A stretch of 64,000 nucleotides of DNA from Paenibacillus sp. Soil766. GTDB taxonomy: Bacteria > Bacillota > Bacilli > Paenibacillales > NBRC-103111. Numbering within the stretch: position 1 is the first letter of the stretch; every line of letters begins with the position of its first letter. Both the position numbers and the translations under genes were made by a program. The notes beneath the pieces are model-generated. The model saw nothing but the letters and a program-made list of their open reading frames with translations. It was not told where the DNA came from and made no database searches. The DNA lies in assembly GCF_001428105.1 (NCBI RefSeq), contig NZ_LMSJ01000059.1:72011-136010 (forward strand). Direction: 5' to 3'. Positions 25,191-34,318 of the stretch are shown one piece after another.

Positions 25191-26798
25191 TTGGTACAGA
25201 CTCTTTTGCAATTAACCGTGCACGATGTTTTGCAGCGCCCACTCTTTCATAAGGCTGAAGCGATTGCTACAGAAGAAGCACTAGCCCGTATAGTTCGCTG
25301 GGTTCACATCATGGAAGTTACGCAAGTCGGTCACCTTTTGAATGGAAACGAACTCATTCTTAGTACGGGAATTGGTTGGCACGATAAGGAAGAAACTAGC
25401 CTTTCGTTCCTGCAGCAATTGATCGATCGTGGTGCTTCAGGGTTGTGTATCGAGCTTGGTACCTATACGAAGCAGCCACTAGAGAGCATGAAGGCACTTG
25501 CCCTTCAAGCGAATTTTCCGCTTATTTTTTTCCATGAGGAAGTCCGATACATTGATATCACACAGGATTTACATACACATTTCATTCACCAGCATCATAA
25601 AATGGTATCCGATCTGGAATCCCTCTCCACCAAGCTTAATCAACTTCTTCTGTCAGGCAAAGGCTTGCAGCCGCTTCTCAAGCTGTTGCAAGAGACAACG
25701 CAAGCGCAGGTCGCTTTTTTTCCATTTGATTCGGATACCGCCGTTTTCGTCCCCTCCTTACCTAAAGGAGATGGCTCTGCCTTTTATGAGAAATGGATTC
25801 ATGGCGAAATGTTTCATCTCTCTGAAGTCATAATCAAGCTAGCTCATCGCCCAATACTCGCATTGGAGCACTTGTTCGCAGACCTTCTACTATATGCCGA
25901 ACAAGAGCTGAGCGAGTTCCAAATCCTTGCTTTGGATCGATGTGCGACCGCTATAGCTCAAGAGATGATGCGCACGACCTATATGGAAGAGAAAACCCGC
26001 TACAAACAGGATCTATGGGTGACCGAATGGTTAAGCGGCAAGCACACGCTTCAGGATATTCGTGACTATGTCATGTCCGTCAAACCGCCTATAAAACTAG
26101 GACCAATCACCCTTTGTGTCTTCGATAAAGCCGCAGGAAACAATGGTTCCAGAGAACAGGAAACACTCCTTATTCAGAAACAAATGATCGCCCGCTCCTT
26201 ATTTGAAAGAGAAGGCTTTTATTTACTCCCTACGGTGTATGATCACCGAATCGTCTTCATCCTCTTAGATCAAATGTCCTCTGCTGCTAGTCATGAACGA
26301 ATCTTACGGACCATCCAACGCTTACAAAAAACGCAAGAAACGCAAATTTTTCCATCTCTACTGGGGATTGGCCGAACCATTAACGATCCGCTCCACATTC
26401 AAGTCAGCTATGAAACTGCCTTAGAAACATTAGAGATCCAGAAGGATATCGGCGTACTCACTAAGCCTTTCTATCACGAGTTACACGTCTACAAAGTGAT
26501 ACTACTTATGAAGCAAAACGATCAACTTACTTCTTTCATTGACGGGTATCTCAGCGGTATTATCGCGTATGATCGTGAGAAAAATGGCCAGCTTTTGAAA
26601 ACCCTACACATGTATCTAGCGCTATCCGGCTCCAAACAGGAAACAGCTAAAGAGTTGTTCATCGTTCGGCAAACGTTGTATCATCGGCTGGACAAAATTG
26701 CTGCGATCCTCGGAGACGATTTCATGCATCCGCAGAAGAGAATCGCGCTAGAGCTAGCTCTGCACGGATATGAATATTTGAACGGTTCCATCCATTAA
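25191..26798 (+). CDS. pucR: PucR family transcriptional regulator
   Basis: The 535-residue protein has a TTG start at 25191 (an in-frame stop lies 7 bp upstream, so no longer reading exists). The N-terminal PucR domain is LTVHDVLQRPLFHKAEAI followed by RIVRWVHIMEVTQVGHLLNGNELILSTG. A central GGDEF-like regulatory region comes next. The C-terminal helix-turn-helix is KQETAKELFIVRQTLYHRLDKIAAILG (about 490-515). In Bacillus PucR controls purine degradation. Here it sits between mmsA and the hydantoinase/PreTA genes, so it probably controls pyrimidine degradation. Its stop shares the TTAA with the stop of the converging small gene. Confidence 0.88.
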   Translation: MVQTLLQLTVHDVLQRPLFHKAEAIATEEALARIVRWVHIMEVTQVGHLLNGNELILSTGIGWHDKEETSLSFLQQLIDRGASGLCIELGTYTKQPLESMKALALQANFPLIFFHEEVRYIDITQDLHTHFIHQHHKMVSDLESLSTKLNQLLLSGKGLQPLLKLLQETTQAQVAFFPFDSDTAVFVPSLPKGDGSAFYEKWIHGEMFHLSEVIIKLAHRPILALEHLFADLLLYAEQELSEFQILALDRCATAIAQEMMRTTYMEEKTRYKQDLWVTEWLSGKHTLQDIRDYVMSVKPPIKLGPITLCVFDKAAGNNGSREQETLLIQKQMIARSLFEREGFYLLPTVYDHRIVFILLDQMSSAASHERILRTIQRLQKTQETQIFPSLLGIGRTINDPLHIQVSYETALETLEIQKDIGVLTKPFYHELHVYKVILLMKQNDQLTSFIDGYLSGIIAYDREKNGQLLKTLHMYLALSGSKQETAKELFIVRQTLYHRLDKIAAILGDDFMHPQKRIALELALHGYEYLNGSIH

Positions 26799-27010
26799 GC
26801 TTTGGATTTACCTTGTGACAATAGCACATTAACGTAGTACTTCCTGGCGTTGGCCGTTGTCAAATGAAGCCTCGCTGTTTCACCACCGGGGTGTTCGAGG
26901 TCTAGCCATGCCCCTTCTAGATCCTCGAGCACACCGATGATTTTGAATTTCTGCGCGACATAGACGTCAAGCTTTTGCTTTTCCGATTGAAAAAGCTCAA
27001 ATTCAGACAT
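26795..27010 (-). CDS. Small uncharacterised protein in the pyrimidine-degradation cluster
   Basis: The protein has 71 residues from the ATG at 27010 (MSEFELFQSEKQKLDVYV), with AAGGAGG 9 nt upstream. It overlaps the end of the hydantoinase gene by 8 bp. The sequence alternates charged and beta-prone parts (FKIIGVLEDLEGAWLDLEHP ... RKYYVNVLLSQG) without Cys motifs or membrane segments. I recognise no family. Its ribosome binding site and tight linkage make it a real gene, probably the last of the minus-strand operon. A helper or binding role for the pathway is a guess. Confidence 0.72.
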   Translation of the reverse strand: MSEFELFQSEKQKLDVYVAQKFKIIGVLEDLEGAWLDLEHPGGETARLHLTTANARKYYVNVLLSQGKSKA

Positions 27011-28445
27011 AAGGAGCACCTCCTTGGACCGTTTCTATCTTCGACGGAGTGACTTGCGCGGAGGGTGAAACATATGTGCCCCTCTTGATGAATTGACCAT
27101 TTCCCGCTTCGCCCACGAATTGTTTATCCCGAATGACATAGGCTCCGCGAGACAATACCGTCACGGGCTCCCCTGTAATTTCAATGCCTTCGAACGGATT
27201 ATAATCCACATTCATATGGTGGGTTTCGGCTGAAATTGTACGCTTCACATTCGGATCAAAAATCACAATATCTGCGTCCCCGCCAACTGCAATCGTCCCC
27301 TTTTTCGGAAACAAACCAAACAGCTTGGCGCTTCGGGTCGACACAATATCCACGAACTGATTCAGTGTAATTCGCCCTTTCCCTACTCCTTCAGAGAACA
27401 GAATAGAGAAACGGTCCTCGATACAAGGTCCGCCATTTGGAATTTTGCTGAAGTCCCCGAGACCTAAATCTTTTTGACCGTTAAAATTAAACGAACACTG
27501 ATCTGAGCCCAACGTCTGCAATTGGCCCGTTTTTAAGGCATTCCACAGCACGTCTTGGTGAAACTTTGGCCGAAGTGGCGGGGACCACACATATTTCGCA
27601 CCTTCGAAATCCGGCTTTTCCAAATAGGTTTGATCGAGCATGAGATACTGCGGACACGTTTCACCCCAGATATCGACACCGCGATTACGGGCATCCGTAA
27701 TTTGCTGCACAGCCTCTTCACACGTCACATGCACGACATAGAGCTGCGAGTTGGCTAGTGCCGTGAGCTTGGCTGCACGCCCTGTCGCTTCACCTTCAAT
27801 TAAGGATGGCCGAGTCAGCGCGTGATAAATCGGGTCCGTCTGACCCGCTTCGAGTGCTTCTTTGATTAAATACTCAATGACATCGCCATTCTCCGCATGT
27901 ACCATCACGAGTGCTCCATGCTTTTTCGCCTCAAGCAAAGTCCGATAAAGTGTGCCGTCATCCGCTTGAAAGACGTTCTTATAGGCCATAAAAACCTTGA
28001 GTGACGTGATACCTTCATCATGAATCATACTCGGCAGCTCGGCCAGCACCTTATCATTGATTTCCGCAATCATGAGATGAAAGCTATAGTCAATGACGGC
28101 TTTGCCTTCTGCTTTCTGATGCCATGTCTGAACAGACTGATGGAGCGGTTTCCCTTTATTCGTCAAGCAAAAATCTATCACTGTCGTCGTTCCGCCAAAT
28201 GCTGCAGCTATCGTGCCTGTCTCGAAATCATCGGCGGTGACCGTCCCGCCAAACGGCATATCCAGATGAGTATGCGGATCAATACCGCCAGGAAAAACAT
28301 ATTTCCCTGTGGCATCTACAATCTCTGCGCCTTCTCGCGAAAGGTTCAAACCAATCCCGGTAATAATGCCATCTTCGATGAGAACATCCCCTAGATAGTG
28401 ATCCGTTGCAGTGACAATGGCGCCATTCTTAATGAGTTTGGCCAT
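27003..28445 (-). CDS. hydA: Dihydropyrimidinase / D-hydantoinase
   Basis: The 480-residue metal-dependent amidohydrolase opens the dihydrouracil ring to N-carbamoyl-beta-alanine (and 5-substituted hydantoins). The metal site GGIDPHTHLDMPFGG (about 54-68) has the HxH pair. The carboxylated Lys lies in SLKVFMAYK (about 150), later His ligands in VMVHAENGDVI and YVVHVTCEEA, and the Asp in LGSDQCSFN (about 313-321). Length and motifs match dihydropyrimidinase closely. It is followed at 3 bp spacing upstream by preA in the same operon, which fixes the physiological substrate as dihydropyrimidines. Confidence 0.93.
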   Translation of the reverse strand: MAKLIKNGAIVTATDHYLGDVLIEDGIITGIGLNLSREGAEIVDATGKYVFPGGIDPHTHLDMPFGGTVTADDFETGTIAAAFGGTTTVIDFCLTNKGKPLHQSVQTWHQKAEGKAVIDYSFHLMIAEINDKVLAELPSMIHDEGITSLKVFMAYKNVFQADDGTLYRTLLEAKKHGALVMVHAENGDVIEYLIKEALEAGQTDPIYHALTRPSLIEGEATGRAAKLTALANSQLYVVHVTCEEAVQQITDARNRGVDIWGETCPQYLMLDQTYLEKPDFEGAKYVWSPPLRPKFHQDVLWNALKTGQLQTLGSDQCSFNFNGQKDLGLGDFSKIPNGGPCIEDRFSILFSEGVGKGRITLNQFVDIVSTRSAKLFGLFPKKGTIAVGGDADIVIFDPNVKRTISAETHHMNVDYNPFEGIEITGEPVTVLSRGAYVIRDKQFVGEAGNGQFIKRGTYVSPSAQVTPSKIETVQGGAPYV

Positions 28446-28447
28446 GA

Positions 28448-29743
28448 CTACACAGCCTCCTTCTTATCGGTATCTTTTTCCCCGTTTAGCTTGGCAACAG
28501 CCGTTTGACGCTCGTTCCATGTCATTGGCTCCTCTGTTCCCTTCACCTCAACCATCGAGATTGCCCCATCTACGGGACATACAATCGCGCATAAGTTACA
28601 TCCTACACAGTCCTCTTCCCTCACCTGCAAAAAGGACTTCCCTTGCTCATCTGTATGTCGCTCAATGCATTGATGCGAGGTATCCTCGCAAGCAATATGG
28701 CACTTATTGCAGTTAATACACGTTTCCGTGTTGATCTTCGCAACGACGGCATAGTTCAAATCCAAATTTCCCCAATCTGCATAGCGCGGGACGGATTTCC
28801 CGATTAATTCAGAGACGCTGGCTAAGCCTTTTTCATCCAAATAGTTGTTCAGCCCATCGATCATATCCTCTACGATCCGGAAGCCATGATGCATAGCGGC
28901 TGTGCATACTTGAACACCTGTTGCGCCCATGAGCATAAATTCAACCGCATCGCGCCAGTTGGAAATGCCGCCAATGCCAGAAATCGGAATATTCACCCCT
29001 GGATTACGCGCACAATCCGCGACCATATGAAGGGCAATTGGCTTCACAGCAGGACCGCAATAACCGCCATGTGAGCCTTTGCCGCCGACGTGTGGAATGG
29101 TATTCCACGAGTCAATATCAACACCAGCCAGCGAGTTAATCGTGTTGATGAGCGAGATCGCATCTGCCCCGCCACGAACCGCCGCTAAGGCTGTGCTCGT
29201 AATATCCGTTATGTTCGGCGTCAGCTTCACAATCACGGGTGTCTGGGCCGCTTCCTTCGCCCACATCGTTTGCGCTTCCACAAGGTCTGGCTGCTGTCCA
29301 GATGCCGCACCCATTCCACGCTCCGCCATACCGTGCGGACACCCGAAGTTCAATTCAAGTCCGTCCACACCTACGGCTTCGACCTTTTTGACAATCTCGT
29401 GCCACTTCTCTTGCTTGGGCTCAACCATCAGTGAAACGACCAAAGCATGATTAGGAAATCGCTTCTTCGTTTCATAGATTTCCTTCAGATTAACTTCAAG
29501 CGGACGATCGGTGATCAGCTCAATATTGTTAAAGCCCGCAACACGTTGTCCGTTGAAATGAACAGCAGCGAAACGAGAGGATGTATTGATAATGGGATCG
29601 CCAAGCGTTTTCCACACGGCACCTCCCCAACCCGCTTCAAAGGCTCGCTGAACCTGATACCCCGTGTTCGTTGGCGGAGCCGATGCCAACCAGAAAGGGT
29701 TGGGTGAACCAATTCCAGCTAGATTCGTTCGTAAATCAGCCAT
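28448..29743 (-). CDS. preA: NAD-dependent dihydropyrimidine dehydrogenase, subunit PreA
   Basis: The 431-residue protein has an FMN-binding TIM barrel related to dihydroorotate dehydrogenase (about 1-320), with NLAGIGSPNPFWLASAPPT, ELNFGCPHGMAERGMG (substrate loop) and SGIGGISNWRDAVEFMLMGA. The C-terminus has two [4Fe-4S] motifs, CINCNKCHIAC and CVGCNLCAIVCP. With PreT it reduces uracil and thymine to 5,6-dihydro forms. The gene is adjacent to preT in the order known from other bacteria. The catalytic Cys region of the barrel (NFGCPHG) is intact. Confidence 0.92.
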   Translation of the reverse strand: MADLRTNLAGIGSPNPFWLASAPPTNTGYQVQRAFEAGWGGAVWKTLGDPIINTSSRFAAVHFNGQRVAGFNNIELITDRPLEVNLKEIYETKKRFPNHALVVSLMVEPKQEKWHEIVKKVEAVGVDGLELNFGCPHGMAERGMGAASGQQPDLVEAQTMWAKEAAQTPVIVKLTPNITDITSTALAAVRGGADAISLINTINSLAGVDIDSWNTIPHVGGKGSHGGYCGPAVKPIALHMVADCARNPGVNIPISGIGGISNWRDAVEFMLMGATGVQVCTAAMHHGFRIVEDMIDGLNNYLDEKGLASVSELIGKSVPRYADWGNLDLNYAVVAKINTETCINCNKCHIACEDTSHQCIERHTDEQGKSFLQVREEDCVGCNLCAIVCPVDGAISMVEVKGTEEPMTWNERQTAVAKLNGEKDTDKKEAV

Positions 29744-29776
29744 GTTGAATCCCTCCTGATTCTGAAATAACCCTGC

Positions 29777-31147
29777 CTAAGCTGATGCCTCTTGCCCCTT
29801 CACCAACTGCTTGTAAATCGCATATGCCGCCAGTTTACCTTGTTGAGCCGCTGAAACCACCATGGCTTCGCCCTGTCCATCTCCAAAAATAACATCGCCA
29901 GCTGCGAACACCTTCGGATTCGATGTCTTTCCTGCAGCTGCATCTACCAATGTCACTGTGCCCCGTGAATGAGCGAGTCCGAACTGTTCGATCAGCGATA
30001 TATGCTTCGTCTGACCGATCGCCTTGATTACCGCGTCCACTTCAATGACAAATTCGGAATCCGCAAGGGGCACTGGCCGTTTACGCCCTCCATCTGACTC
30101 TAGAAGAAGTTCCATCCGCACACATTCGATGCCAATGACGTTCCCCTGCTCATCACCGAGGATCCGTTTCGGAGCCGTTAACCACTGAAAGGCCACACCA
30201 TCAAGCTTCGCAAACTCATATTCAAAATCATAAGCTGTCATTTCTTCTTGTGTTCGTCTGTAAACGATTTGGACGTTATCTGCCCCAAGCCTAACAGAGC
30301 ACGTAGCCGCATCTATGGCGGTATTCCCAGCGCCAATCACAGCAATTCGCTTCCCTACGAAAGATTCATCGAGATCTGGGGCTGTTTTCGTCGATTCTAC
30401 GAAATCAATGGCGTCATAGACACCGGTCAATTCTTCTCCATCGATGCCAAGCATGGGTACTTTAGACATCCCAACCGCGAGCACTACAGCATCGAAATCA
30501 CTCAACAATTCAGCAGCACTGACTTCAACTCCGACACGCGTGTTCATCCGAAACTCCACTCCAAGCTGCCTGACTTGTTCGACCTCCCACAGGGAGATTT
30601 CCTGCGGCAGCCGGAATGATACGATGCCATACGTATCCAAGCCGCCCCCTTGCTCCTTCGCTTCAAAAACCGTAACCTTGAAACCGAAGCGGGCTAGCTC
30701 ACGAGCCGCCGCAAGTCCCGCAGGTCCGCTGCCCACGATCGCGACTGATTTACCATTACTTGCCCCTGCTTGAAATAAAATCTGTTCATTCTTGATCGCC
30801 CAGTCCGTTGCGTATCGCTGCAATTGACCAATTAAGATAGGCTTGGACGAATGATTGAGTACACAAGCCCCTTCGCATAATTCTTCAGTTGGACATACTC
30901 TCGAACAGGAAGCGCCAACTGGATTGGCATCCATAATCGTTCTAGCGGATCCTTTTAGATTGCCGGAGGCAATCTTTTTGATAAATGAAGGAATATCAAT
31001 GCCTGTCGGACAGGCGTGCGTACAAGGAGCGTCATAACAGAACAAGCAGCGGTTGGATTCTTCGATTGCCTCTTTGGGCTTCATGCCAGCCTTCACTTCA
31101 GCAAAATTACGCTTCAACTCCGTTAGCGAAATAAATGTCGTACCCAT
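29777..31147 (-). CDS. preT: NAD(P)-dependent dihydropyrimidine dehydrogenase, subunit PreT
   Basis: The protein has 456 residues from the ATG at 31147 (MGTTFISLTELKRNF), with GGAGGAG upstream; a longer reading from 31180 is not supported. It starts with cysteine-rich Fe-S segments (CLFCYDAPCTHACPTGIDIPS, CSRVCPTEELCEGAC), followed by two Rossmann sites: VAIVGSGPAGLAAARELA for FAD and IAVIGAGNTAIDAAT for NAD(P). The C-terminal GDVIFGDGQGEAMVVSAAQQGK is the FAD-binding GD motif. It resembles the GltD/DPD N-terminal module and passes electrons from NAD(P)H to PreA. Confidence 0.92.
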   Translation of the reverse strand: MGTTFISLTELKRNFAEVKAGMKPKEAIEESNRCLFCYDAPCTHACPTGIDIPSFIKKIASGNLKGSARTIMDANPVGASCSRVCPTEELCEGACVLNHSSKPILIGQLQRYATDWAIKNEQILFQAGASNGKSVAIVGSGPAGLAAARELARFGFKVTVFEAKEQGGGLDTYGIVSFRLPQEISLWEVEQVRQLGVEFRMNTRVGVEVSAAELLSDFDAVVLAVGMSKVPMLGIDGEELTGVYDAIDFVESTKTAPDLDESFVGKRIAVIGAGNTAIDAATCSVRLGADNVQIVYRRTQEEMTAYDFEYEFAKLDGVAFQWLTAPKRILGDEQGNVIGIECVRMELLLESDGGRKRPVPLADSEFVIEVDAVIKAIGQTKHISLIEQFGLAHSRGTVTLVDAAAGKTSNPKVFAAGDVIFGDGQGEAMVVSAAQQGKLAAYAIYKQLVKGQEASA

Positions 31148-31163
31148 CTTCGCTCCTCCTCCC

Positions 31164-32435
31164 TCATTTAAAGGTTCCACCTTTGTCTACTACGATCTGG
31201 CGGGCGGTTCGGTAAAGAAGCTCCGTCCCCAATGTAATATCCTCTGGGCTAGCATATTCCTTCGGATTGTGACTGATGCCCTCTAGGCAGCGCACGAAAA
31301 TCATGCCGTAATCGCACACATAAGACATGGATAACGAATCATGGAAAGGACCGCTCATGAGCTCAGGCGGCTTCATCCCCATCAGACCTGCTTCTTTGTG
31401 CAGCGCAGCTTTGATCCAATTCGCGCAATAGCGTGGCTCGCTATTCGTATCTTCTCGAATCGTATAGGTGAGCCCATGCTCACAGGCTACGTTCTCGATG
31501 ACACTTAGAAGTTCCGCTTCAAGTGCATTGCGACGACAGATATCGATGTCTCGTAAATCAATCGTAAAGCTTACCTTCTCAGGTATAATGTTACGAGAAT
31601 CTGGAAATACCGTGAGTGAACCGACGGTTCCTACTGTTGGGGCGCCTGGCTCACGACGAACCAGCTCGTTCAGTGCAACGATGATCTTGGCACTGCCTAG
31701 CAGGGCATCATGTCGCATCGACATCGGCACAGAGCCGGCATGACCCGCGAAGCCCGTCATCTCTACGGTGAGCCATAATGGACCGGAGATTCCGCTCACG
31801 ATACCGATCGGCTCATCGAGAGACTCCAAGACAGGTCCCTGTTCAATATGCAGCTCAAGAAAAGCGCCGATTCGGCCCTCTTGGAACGTATACCCTTCGA
31901 AATCCGCTGGATCACAGCCGAATGTGAGCAGTGCTTCTCGGCGAGTGACGCCGTTTTTGTCCGTACGTTCCAACTCATCTGCTTCGAGCTTACCCGTCAT
32001 GCCCCTAACACCGAACAACCCTTTATTGAAACGACTGCCTTCCTCATCACAGAAAGCAACAACTTCGACGTTACATGCGGGTGTCACGCCTTGTTCTATC
32101 ATCGTTTGTACCGCTTCTATCGCGCCAAGCACACCGATGGCCCCATCAAATCGCCCCCCATAGGGCTGTGAATCCACGTGCGAACCGAGCATTAGCACAG
32201 ACGCCTGTGGATCGCTCCCGCGCCACACGCCAATCAGATTAGCAAAAGGATCGATATACGCCTCCATTCCGGCTTCTTCCATCCAGGATTTCACAAGCTC
32301 CACACCCGCACGATCTTCCTTCGAAAGAGCAAGTCTACAGACGCCAGTTTCGCCGATTTTCCCAATTTGCGCTAGTTCATGTATGTGCTGTCCTAGACGT
32401 TCTGCGTTGATTTGGATAGGTGATATTGTCGACAA
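31164..32435 (-). CDS. Zn-dependent amidohydrolase (beta-ureidopropionase / N-carbamoyl amino acid hydrolase, M20 family)
   Basis: This 423-residue M20/HyuC-AllC family enzyme is predicted to hydrolyse N-carbamoyl-beta-alanine to beta-alanine, CO2 and ammonia. Metal ligands are seen in LMLGSHVDSQPYGGRFDGAIG (about 80-100), VAFCDEEGSRF (about 127-137) and LELHIEQGPVLE (about 192-203); GPFHDSLSM holds the late His. The dimerisation segment GFAGHAGSVPMSMRHDA is present. Substrate by sequence alone could be an N-carbamoyl L-amino acid, ureidopropionate or allantoate. The hydantoinase and transaminase neighbours favour ureidopropionate. Confidence 0.9.
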   Translation of the reverse strand: MSTISPIQINAERLGQHIHELAQIGKIGETGVCRLALSKEDRAGVELVKSWMEEAGMEAYIDPFANLIGVWRGSDPQASVLMLGSHVDSQPYGGRFDGAIGVLGAIEAVQTMIEQGVTPACNVEVVAFCDEEGSRFNKGLFGVRGMTGKLEADELERTDKNGVTRREALLTFGCDPADFEGYTFQEGRIGAFLELHIEQGPVLESLDEPIGIVSGISGPLWLTVEMTGFAGHAGSVPMSMRHDALLGSAKIIVALNELVRREPGAPTVGTVGSLTVFPDSRNIIPEKVSFTIDLRDIDICRRNALEAELLSVIENVACEHGLTYTIREDTNSEPRYCANWIKAALHKEAGLMGMKPPELMSGPFHDSLSMSYVCDYGMIFVRCLEGISHNPKEYASPEDITLGTELLYRTARQIVVDKGGTFK

Positions 32436-32441
32436 GTATGA

Positions 32442-33815
32442 TCATCCTTTCTCTTGCTCGTTACCAAACACAGTGAGTAAGGTTTCAATAATGAAATTCA
32501 CATCTTCATCCGTAGAGGATAATGGCGGACTGAGCGTAATGATATTGGCATAGCCAGGAACGGTATCCCCGTTCTTACCAACGAGCAGTCCCTTACTTTT
32601 ACATGCAAGAATAATAGTAGTTACCCGTTCTACGGAAGCGGGAATCTTCGATTTACGATCCTCGACCAGTTCAATGCCCATCGCTGAGCCGAAAATACGA
32701 ATTTCACCGACATGAGGATGCTCATTCAACGGCTCTAATCGAGCTCTGAAAGCTTGCCCAATCTCAGTTGAACGTTCAACAAGTCCCTCACGCGCAATAA
32801 TGTCGAGATTCGTTAAGGCCACCTTACAAGAAACAGGATTTCCACCAAATGTATTGACATGTCTAAAATGGCTAGTCGCTTCTTTCTCTTTGAAAGAATC
32901 GTATAATTCGGCCGATACAGCAGTGGCTGAAAGAGGCGAATAAGCGCTTGTTAACCCTTTGGCCATCGTGACGATGTCCGGTCGTACCCCATAATTCTGA
33001 TGACCGAAAGGCTTGCCCGATCGCCCAAAACCACAAATGACTTCATCTACGATCAGTAAAACATCATATTTATCACAAATACTTCTTACCGTCGGTAAAT
33101 AATCGTCATGCGGAACAAGCATTCCCCCGCCAGTAATTACAGGTTCCAGAATTACACCAGCGACAGAATCTGCTCCCTCCCACACAATGGCATTCTCGAT
33201 CGCTTTGGCACATTGTAAGCTGCAACTTTCTTTCGTTTGTCCGAATGGACAACGATAACAATATGGCGGGGGAACATGCTGGAAGCCTACCCCAAGCGGT
33301 TCATATTTCAGCTTTCGCTGCGCTTGACCCGTTGCTCCCAACGCGCCCATGGAATTCCCATGATACGACCGGTGACGCGAAATAAACTTATGTTTACTCG
33401 GTTTGCCATTCTGATGGTGATATTGACGAGCGATTTTGAATGCGACTTCATTCGCGTCTGATCCTGAATTGGAGTAAAAAATCCGGTACTCGCCTTCGAG
33501 CCATTCATTTAATTTCGCCGCTAACTCTATTGCCGGGATATGAGATTGAACCATTGTTGCATAAGCAAGCTTCATCATTTGCTCAGCGGCTGCTTCGGCA
33601 ATTTCTCGCCTACCATGACCTACGTTCACGCACCATAACCCTGACATACCGTCCAAATATCGATTGCCATCAATATCTGTCACCCAACTGCCTTCGCCAG
33701 AAGCGATGATCATAGGATTCTCATTATGTGCAGACATATGATGCCATACATATTTGCGATCTTTCTCTAACAGCTCCTCTTTAATCAATGGATCAACGTC
33801 ATTTTGAGCGCTCAT
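32442..33815 (-). CDS. Class III aminotransferase (beta-alanine/3-aminoisobutyrate:pyruvate type)
   Basis: The protein has 457 residues from the ATG at 33815 (MSAQNDVDPLIKEELLEKDR), with GGAGG 8 nt upstream. It is a PLP enzyme: GLWCVNVGHGRREIAEAA, YSNSGSDANEVAFKIARQYH (phosphate-binding), SYHGNSMGALGATG, DVLLIVDEVICGFGRSG, and the Schiff-base Lys in TMAKGLTSAYSPL (about 287). An unusual CYRCPFGQTKESCSLQCAK insert (about 190-208) is common in this subfamily. In this operon it should turn beta-alanine or 3-aminoisobutyrate into the semialdehyde used by MmsA. It is the first gene of the operon 33815-26795. Confidence 0.9.
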   Translation of the reverse strand: MSAQNDVDPLIKEELLEKDRKYVWHHMSAHNENPMIIASGEGSWVTDIDGNRYLDGMSGLWCVNVGHGRREIAEAAAEQMMKLAYATMVQSHIPAIELAAKLNEWLEGEYRIFYSNSGSDANEVAFKIARQYHHQNGKPSKHKFISRHRSYHGNSMGALGATGQAQRKLKYEPLGVGFQHVPPPYCYRCPFGQTKESCSLQCAKAIENAIVWEGADSVAGVILEPVITGGGMLVPHDDYLPTVRSICDKYDVLLIVDEVICGFGRSGKPFGHQNYGVRPDIVTMAKGLTSAYSPLSATAVSAELYDSFKEKEATSHFRHVNTFGGNPVSCKVALTNLDIIAREGLVERSTEIGQAFRARLEPLNEHPHVGEIRIFGSAMGIELVEDRKSKIPASVERVTTIILACKSKGLLVGKNGDTVPGYANIITLSPPLSSTDEDVNFIIETLLTVFGNEQEKG

Positions 33816-34158
33816 AAGCAGTCCCTCCATCTCTTGTCCATTCGTTCTTATTCTATTTCTATGTTCAAAAAGAGGATGTCATCCCTAGCTTTGTTTATAT
33901 TTTTCAATTGGTAGATTTGGTATTAGCAGGTTTGTACAGTGGGGGGTTAATGAAAGGGAATTTTAGCATTGTTGAAAAGTTACTCTTCAGAGGGTTCATT
34001 TCCCTCTTAAACAGACTTTCGAATAACAGCGGTCTCCTCCTTCTATCCGTTTAGCTTAACGTTATCTATTTGTGAGTATTCGTAACCCTATATGTTATAT
34101 TATATCTCGAATCTTTGGATTTTCACTATACATAGTGTTCCTAAATTGGCGTCGATAT
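33816..34158. other. Intergenic region upstream of the pyrimidine operon
   Basis: It should contain the minus-strand promoter of the transaminase-to-hydantoinase operon. GGATG-T-CATCC at 33874-33884 is a small palindrome about 60 bp upstream of the start codon and could be an operator. I find no convincing -35/-10 pair, and nothing else stands out in the AT-rich remainder. Confidence 0.35.
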
Positions 34159-34187
34159 TTGACATAGTGTAAAATCACTCATATGGT
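34159..34187 (+). promoter_or_regulatory. Probable sigma-A promoter of the LysM-NlpC/P60 gene
   Basis: TTGACA (34159-34164), a 17-bp spacer and TATGGT (34182-34187) lie about 130 bp upstream of the start codon. The long leader ends in AGGAGG at 34307-34312. Confidence 0.55.
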
Positions 34188-34318
34188 AATTACATAACTT
34201 ATATTATGTAAACAAATTACCGCCGCAACGACTATATCCATATATTGTTCATATTCTCTATTTCTTCATTTTGATAGAATGAGTACGTAACCACTATCCG
34301 ACATCTAGGAGGAAGACG

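Noticed and set aside
34188-34318. Riboswitch in the 130-nt leader of the LysM-NlpC/P60 gene
   Set aside because: No recognisable aptamer core or terminator/antiterminator pair is seen. A ydaO-type leader would need conserved motifs that are absent.
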